From assembly GCA_015146655.1 (NCBI GenBank), contig VKHL01000053.1, forward strand, positions 118,798 to 182,797: a stretch of DNA of 64,000 bases, in the 5' to 3' direction. The position numbers and the translations under genes are program-made. Source of the stretch: Ochromonas danica. Its lineage: Eukaryota; Sar; Chrysophyceae; Chromulinales; Chromulinaceae. The notes under the pieces were generated by a model, which worked only from the letters and a program-made list of their open reading frames with translations, was not told where the DNA came from and made no database searches. Shown one piece after another: positions 58,949 to 64,000 of the stretch (positions are counted from its first letter, which is position 1; the number at the start of each line of letters is the position of its first letter).

Positions 58949-59786
58949 TCTTTCTTTTCAGAGAAGTTGCTTCGAAAAAGCGAATTCGATTATGAAGAAT
59001 GACTGTAGGCTGGGGAAATCTTGAAGCAAGATCTCCGATCCTTCTCATGGCGGGTCAGAGGTAGTGCGGGAGAGGATCACACGGGGCAGGCAAAGGGCGA
59101 CGTCAGCACTTCCGAGCCGGTGAAGTTGCAGTGCAATCGGAATGTTCTGCACTCCATCCACAGTGTTTTGGCCCCACTCAGAATGGTGAAGTCACCCCAC
59201 ACGTGGTTTTCGTTTTCGGGTGGTGGAAAAAACAGTTTCTATCCCTATTCGATTCCCGTTCCTTCCGAAAGAAACAGTTTTTGGCCTCTGGCAAAGGTGA
59301 TGATGCCATTTTCGTGTGGCACACGAAAACCGAATACCACGAGCGAGGTGACTTCTACAGTAGAGGCCAAAATACCGTGACCCATCGGATTTTGAGCTAA
59401 TTCCACATGGAAAACTCCGTGGAATTGATATAGTCTAATGATCAATTAAAAATATAATTATTTATAGGACCTAAAATAGTTATTTTAATTATTTATACGA
59501 ATATTTATTGTTTCCTAAATTAAGGAAATTATAGATTTATGTATTTCCTTAGCACGATTGAGGTATTTCCTCACTCGATTTATGTATTTTCTCTTCTGTA
59601 TTTAGTGTAAATGGCCAGAGAAAACTCGACTTCTGGAAAAGGCACAAGTTCCAAGACAGAGTGGCAGCATAGCAGCACCACACAAACAAAACACTCAAAG
59701 GGACTCTTTCGCTTCACTTCCTGGACTTGGCCTTCTTCCTTTCAATCTTTCCTTTGTCAGTTAATTCAATTATCATAAGAACAAGT
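58949..59786. other. Divergent intergenic region
   Basis: Upstream of the light-harvesting gene (minus) and the LRR-like gene (plus). It is moderately G+C-rich to about 59400, then strongly A+T-rich. No gene is seen. Confidence 0.6.
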
Positions 59787-61382
59787 ATGTGGAAGTTGAA
59801 TCGAGTTATTCTACACATTGTTTATGGAGAGTGGTTGAGTTTGAAAGATTTGTCAAAATTAGATATTACCTGTTTGGGGAATAAAGATCGAGAAGCTTGG
59901 TTATCTTCTCTGTGCGATCTTAGAGTGCAAAGTTTTGATTGGATAATGAGTGATATGACTTCTGAAGAAAATATGAAGATATTTTATTTGTGGGTAGGTA
60001 ATCGTAAAGTATTTTGTGAGGATGAATTTCCAGTCCGCATCTCACTCTTGAAGGATCTTATGGAAGGAATAGACTTGACTTCCTTCTGTCGCTCCATTTA
60101 CATACACAGCAAGAACCTCCCCAAGTACACTGAGTTAGAGAGTAATCTCTCTGTCTTTTTGAGTCATTGTCATGGTCTACAAGCAGTGAGAGTATATTCT
60201 GACCGTATCTTGCAAGTCTTGAATAAGAAACTTGCAGATAATTCTCTTATTAAGGTTGATGTTGAGGTCTCTGATGAAAGTCATAAATTGGTAAGACATC
60301 TCCTCAAAAAGCATGCCTCCAGCTTGCAAGAGCTCCGTCTAGTAGTTTCTGGATGTATGGATTTGATCGTCTCTACTCTCGTCGATAATCACATTCGTGT
60401 GAAGGCTTTGGATGTTTGCATTGTTGACGAACTTGTGGAGGAATCCATCGATGACTGGTTAGTACCTATTCTCTCCTCCACTGGAGACTTATTGGAGACT
60501 CTGGAGATATGCTGTTGCACAGGCTACTACTTCGACATTGATCCTATCGTGGTCTCGGCGGCGGAATCTTGTCCGAAGTTGACCCATCTGGAGATTTCAG
60601 ACGATGTACCTTGCAGTATGAAAAGCCTTTGTCACCTCTTTGAAAAATGCCCGTGCCTTCAGCATGTGTCTATTGGTGATATGATCAAGATAGATCACAA
60701 GGAAAGCTCCATTACTGTTGAAGTGGAGGATTCGCAAGAATATTGGGCAAAGTGCTTATCGTATGCACTGGCCAGAAGGCAGTACAAGAAGGTAACTTTA
60801 AGACTGAATGGAACCCGCTATAGTCCAGTGGAGAATCTGAAGTCCATCCTTGAACCATACCAAATCCATTTAGCGGCTTCCTCATCCAAGTCCAGCTTGA
60901 TTGATCTGTTGAATGATCTTCCACATGTGAACAACTTGAATCTTCAGAACTTTAACTGCAGTGATGTAATGTTGAGAGCCATCATACAGCATGCAAAGTT
61001 CCTAACTGAGATGCACATACAATTATTAATAATTCCTTCCCAGCAGTCAGATCCTACCCGTTCGTCTGATAAAGAGATGGGTGAGTTGATCGAATCATGC
61101 CAGCAGTTGAGGAGGTTTTCAATCTCTGGTTGTGGAATGGAGAGTCTTGTGGCAGTATCGAAGCACTCCAATCTCAAGTATGTTTTTTTGACGGTTAGCA
61201 AGTCAGTTACGGAAGAGATGTTGGATGAATTGCTGTTAGATGAGAAGGTGGTGTGGCCTCTTACTCTCGAGAATGGGACTGTCCGCCTGAAAAAGAAGGG
61301 GGCTGTTCCTTCCTATCACATGGCAAGTTTTAACCGTTATGGGTTTAATAGTAGATCTCAGCGCTGGACTGTAGTCCGTTAA
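59787..61382 (+). CDS. F-box/LRR-like protein
   Basis: The first ATG is at 59787 (MWKLNRVILHIVYGEWLSLK), 531 aa, single exon. The N-terminal stretch VILHIVYGEWLSLKDLSKLD followed by REAWLSSLC resembles the degenerate F-box-like start common in large protist LRR families. The rest holds irregular leucine-rich repeats: LQELRLVVSGC, LLETLEICCCTG, CPKLTHLEISDD, CPCLQHVSIGD, VNNLNLQNFNC, CQQLRRFSISGC and LKYVFLTVS. Such proteins usually recruit targets to SCF ubiquitin ligases or act as binding scaffolds. No other domain is seen. The target cannot be inferred. Confidence 0.75.
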   Translation: MWKLNRVILHIVYGEWLSLKDLSKLDITCLGNKDREAWLSSLCDLRVQSFDWIMSDMTSEENMKIFYLWVGNRKVFCEDEFPVRISLLKDLMEGIDLTSFCRSIYIHSKNLPKYTELESNLSVFLSHCHGLQAVRVYSDRILQVLNKKLADNSLIKVDVEVSDESHKLVRHLLKKHASSLQELRLVVSGCMDLIVSTLVDNHIRVKALDVCIVDELVEESIDDWLVPILSSTGDLLETLEICCCTGYYFDIDPIVVSAAESCPKLTHLEISDDVPCSMKSLCHLFEKCPCLQHVSIGDMIKIDHKESSITVEVEDSQEYWAKCLSYALARRQYKKVTLRLNGTRYSPVENLKSILEPYQIHLAASSSKSSLIDLLNDLPHVNNLNLQNFNCSDVMLRAIIQHAKFLTEMHIQLLIIPSQQSDPTRSSDKEMGELIESCQQLRRFSISGCGMESLVAVSKHSNLKYVFLTVSKSVTEEMLDELLLDEKVVWPLTLENGTVRLKKKGAVPSYHMASFNRYGFNSRSQRWTVVR

Positions 61383-62015
61383 CAAAAGTATCGACACCCA
61401 CTCCTTCAGCTTCTATTGCTTCTTCCTTATCGCACACCTAACATGCTGTTGATCATCACCACCCTGAATTTAGCAACTCCGAACTTAGCATGACCGAATT
61501 GATTGGAGGAGGTCACATTTAGATAGTGCGATAAGTAAGACAGATGCCACTATATTGCAACATAACTCTATGTTGCACTTGTGCAAAAAGCAAAACTTGG
61601 AGCTCCAGGTCTTCCATATGAAGCAAACGGTATTTTGAAAAGTCATTCGATATTGAAGATAAAACGTGGTCTATATCGAATGACTATAGTAATGATATCA
61701 TTCGTCTTGATATGTTTTGATACTAGACTTCACAGTTGCTAACGAAAAGTACACAGAACGACTTGCCTATCTATCACGAAAGAAGATAGGCCATACCTCA
61801 ACACAAACCACGAAAATCAACAAAAACTCCAAGAACCATTAACACCAAAATTGAATAACTTTTCAAAATTTCAGTGAAATTTCGTTTGTGTGATGGTTTT
61901 CGTGTTTCGCCGCGGCAATATGAAGACCGCACCATTCGAAGTGTTGGAGTGGTATTACCTGCTCACTGTGAGCTGCACAACTCTTAATGTATTACATACC
62001 CCATACACCACAGAT
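61383..62015. other. Intergenic between convergent genes
   Basis: A+T-rich; a short inverted motif (CATTCGATAT...ATATCGAATG) at about 61646-61683. No gene is seen. Confidence 0.6.
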
Positions 62016-64000
62016 CTACTGGTGTACCAATAGATAAGCAGGAAAGAATTGCCTTGCTACTTTCTTGTGCTTCTTTAAACCTTGCTCCAAGCCTAAACGA
62101 ACACCCTCCGATAATGCATCCCACTCAACAAACATTCCGCCAAACCCATGCAACACCATCGATAAACCTTGATCTGTAAGATCTTTTGCTGCAACCTCTA
62201 AAGCAGCTTCTAAACTATTGCGTGCTGCACTTGACATTGTACTCCAGTCACATGACATACCACCTAACCCACGAAACACCACGGCAATTTGTTGAGCATT
62301 AAGTTCCTCAGCTCGAGATACGATAGCTCTCTCTAAACTCTCACGAGTAGCCTCTGGTAACGTACTCCATACACAAGACATACCACCTAACCCATGAAAA
62401 CTCATTGATAAACCTTGATTATTAAGGTCCTTTGCTCGAAATACAATAGCTCTCTCTAAACTATCGCGAGTAGCCTCTGATAACGTACTCCAATCGCATG
62501 ACATACCACCTAACCCATGAAACACCATCGCTATGTTTTGAGCAGAAAGGTCTTTTGCTCGAGATGCAATAGCTTCCTCAAATCTGCTTTGGTTACCCTC
62601 TGACAATGAACTCCATTCACATGACATACCACCTAACCCATGAAACATCATCGATAAACCTTGAGCAGAAAGTTCCTTTGCTCGAGATTCAATAGCTTCC
62701 TCTAAACTCTTACGAGCACTCTCTGATAATGTGCTCCAATCACATGACATACCACCTAACCCATGAAACACCATCCCTAAACCTTGAGCAGAAAGTCTCT
62801 TCGCTTGAGATTCAATAGCTTCTTCTAAACTCTTACGATTAGCCTCTGATAATCTATTCCATTCACATGACATGCTACCCAACCCATAAAACATCATCGC
62901 TAAACCTTGAGCATTCAGGTCCTTTGATGCATATTCAATAGCTCCCTCTAAACTCTCGCGAGTGGCGTCAGATAATCTACTCCATTCTGTTGACATACCA
63001 CCTAACCCATGAAACACCATCGATAAACCTTGAGCGTTCAGATCTTTTGCTCGAGAGGATATAGCTCGCTTTAAACTCATACGTGTAGCTTCTGATAATA
63101 TACTCCATTCTGTTGACATACCGCCTAACCCGTAAAACATCATCGCTAAACCTTGAGCAGAAAGGTCCTTTGCTTGAGATTCAATAGCTTCTTCTAAACT
63201 GTTACGTGTGGCTTCTGATAAGGCACTCCATTCTACTGACATACCACCTAACCCATGAAACACCATCGCTATTAGTTGAGCAGAGAAGTCCTTTGCTCGA
63301 GATTCAATAGCTTCCTCTAAACTCTCACGAGTAGCCACTTTTATGGTGCTCCATTCAATAAACATGCCACCTAATCCATGAAGCAGCATCGCCGTATGCT
63401 GCGAAGAAAGTTCCTTAGCTCGAGATTCAATAGCTCCTTCCAATCGACTGCGAGTTGTATCTGAAAATCTGTTCCATTCTGCTGACACTTTATCTAAACC
63501 TTGAAACAACATCGCTACTTGTTGAGCAGTAAATTCCTTTCCTCGATAGGCAATAGCTCCCTCTAAACTCTTACGAGTATTCTCTGATAGTATAGCCCAC
63601 GTACAGAACATGTTACTTAACCCATGAAACACCATCGATATTTCATGAGAAGAAAGCTCGTTCGCTCGATGAACTACAGCTCCCTCTAAACTCTCACGAG
63701 TAGCCTCCGATAATCTACTCCATTCACATGACATACCACCTAACCCATGAAACATAATCGCCAAACCTTGAGCAGAAAAGCCCATTGCTCGTGATGCAAT
63801 ACCTTCCTCTAAACTCTCACGAGTAGCCTCTGGCAACGTGCTCCATGCACATGACATTTTACTTAACCCATGAAACACCATCGCTATGTTTTGAGCAGTA
63901 AGTTCCTTTGCTCGATATTCTATAGCTCCCTCTAAACTCTTACGAGTAGCCTCCGATAATCTACTCCATTCAAATGACATGCTACCTAACCCATGAAACA
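62016..64000 (-). CDS. 41-residue helical repeat protein (5' end outside window)
   Basis: The frame is open across the window edge, so the N-terminus is missing; 654 residues follow the last upstream repeat boundary. They form fifteen complete 41-residue units plus a terminal diverged one ending AYLLVHQ. Consensus: MSCEWSTLSEATRESLEEAI then ESRAKELSAQGLAMVFHGLGG. Each unit predicts two helices (LSEATRESLEEAIESRAKEL and AQGLAMVFHGL), an alpha-solenoid layout like PPR, OPR or heptatricopeptide proteins that bind organelle RNA. Variation clusters at residue 3 (C, V, T, A, F, I), residues 21-23 and residues 29-33 (AQGL, AQNI, AQQI, SHEI, SQHT). Repeat length differs from classical 35-residue PPR and 38-residue OPR. 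Likely role: sequence-specific organelle RNA factor; inference only. Confidence 0.8.
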   Translation of the reverse strand, partial: FHGLGSMSFEWSRLSEATRKSLEGAIEYRAKELTAQNIAMVFHGLSKMSCAWSTLPEATRESLEEGIASRAMGFSAQGLAIMFHGLGGMSCEWSRLSEATRESLEGAVVHRANELSSHEISMVFHGLSNMFCTWAILSENTRKSLEGAIAYRGKEFTAQQVAMLFQGLDKVSAEWNRFSDTTRSRLEGAIESRAKELSSQHTAMLLHGLGGMFIEWSTIKVATRESLEEAIESRAKDFSAQLIAMVFHGLGGMSVEWSALSEATRNSLEEAIESQAKDLSAQGLAMMFYGLGGMSTEWSILSEATRMSLKRAISSRAKDLNAQGLSMVFHGLGGMSTEWSRLSDATRESLEGAIEYASKDLNAQGLAMMFYGLGSMSCEWNRLSEANRKSLEEAIESQAKRLSAQGLGMVFHGLGGMSCDWSTLSESARKSLEEAIESRAKELSAQGLSMMFHGLGGMSCEWSSLSEGNQSRFEEAIASRAKDLSAQNIAMVFHGLGGMSCDWSTLSEATRDSLERAIVFRAKDLNNQGLSMSFHGLGGMSCVWSTLPEATRESLERAIVSRAEELNAQQIAVVFRGLGGMSCDWSTMSSAARNSLEAALEVAAKDLTDQGLSMVLHGFGGMFVEWDALSEGVRLGLEQGLKKHKKVARQFFPAYLLVHQ

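Noticed and set aside
62016-64000. CRISPR array from the regular 123-base spacing
   Set aside because: The period is a coding 41-residue repeat with an open frame throughout, in a eukaryotic nuclear context.

Overview
The window is nuclear DNA of a eukaryote, most likely a photosynthetic stramenopile (ochrophyte alga with a red-lineage complex plastid). Evidence: a fucoxanthin-chlorophyll a/c type light-harvesting protein gene (58355-58948, minus) whose presequence has the ASA|FAP cleavage motif; at least three more genes whose signal peptides appear to be cut before an aromatic residue (nuclear Ycf23, YchJ/SEC-C protein, GPx-like protein); GT-AG spliceosomal introns of about 65-640 nt; a eukaryotic tRNA-Glu; TTAGGG-like telomeric motifs; and genes such as SNF5, PELP1/Rix1, DIM1 and CCDC81. 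The CCDC81-type protein suggests a lineage with flagellated cells. The species cannot be named. Introns and intergenic DNA are very rich in simple repeats.

Layout. 0-4 kb: a possible microprotein, a thioredoxin-like protein, tRNA-Glu(CTC), and an RRM protein. 3.9-7.3 kb: two near-identical copies of an unknown two-exon gene that differ only in one central cassette, next to an assembly gap. 8.4-16.6 kb, all minus strand: an APC-type amino-acid/ethanolamine permease (4 exons), a possibly myristoylated globin, and a 7-exon Pro-Pro-Gly-rich coiled-coil protein. 16.9-25 kb: a large secreted SEL1L3-like protein (6 exons, one GC-AG intron) and adenosylhomocysteinase. 25.8-35.8 kb: DIM1 rRNA dimethylase, CCDC81-like HU-domain protein, SNF5, a GPx-like protein lacking the peroxidatic residue, a YjjX-type NTPase and a secreted Cys-rich protein. 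35.9-39.2 kb: a scrambled, probably mobile or recently rearranged segment with an orphan gene and a 145-bp hairpin.

39.3-51.2 kb is ordinary housekeeping DNA: PELP1/Rix1-like (4 exons), Ycf23, a GET2/CAML-like three-TM protein (5 exons), an FAD monooxygenase, a YchJ/SEC-C protein (5 exons) and a GNAT acetyltransferase. 51.6-58 kb is a cluster of four related short-chain dehydrogenases: one inverted copy and three direct copies at an exact 2,079-bp period. Two of the spacers hold a G+C-rich ORF of unknown origin bounded by telomere-like motifs. 58.3-64 kb holds the light-harvesting gene, an LRR/F-box-like protein, and the 3' part of a gene coding for at least fifteen 41-residue helical repeats (candidate modular RNA-binding protein).

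The genes do not form one pathway. The common themes are plastid targeting and recent local duplication with small divergent cassettes. Exon models were built by hand from reading phase, splice-site consensus and protein continuity; no transcript or database evidence was available.
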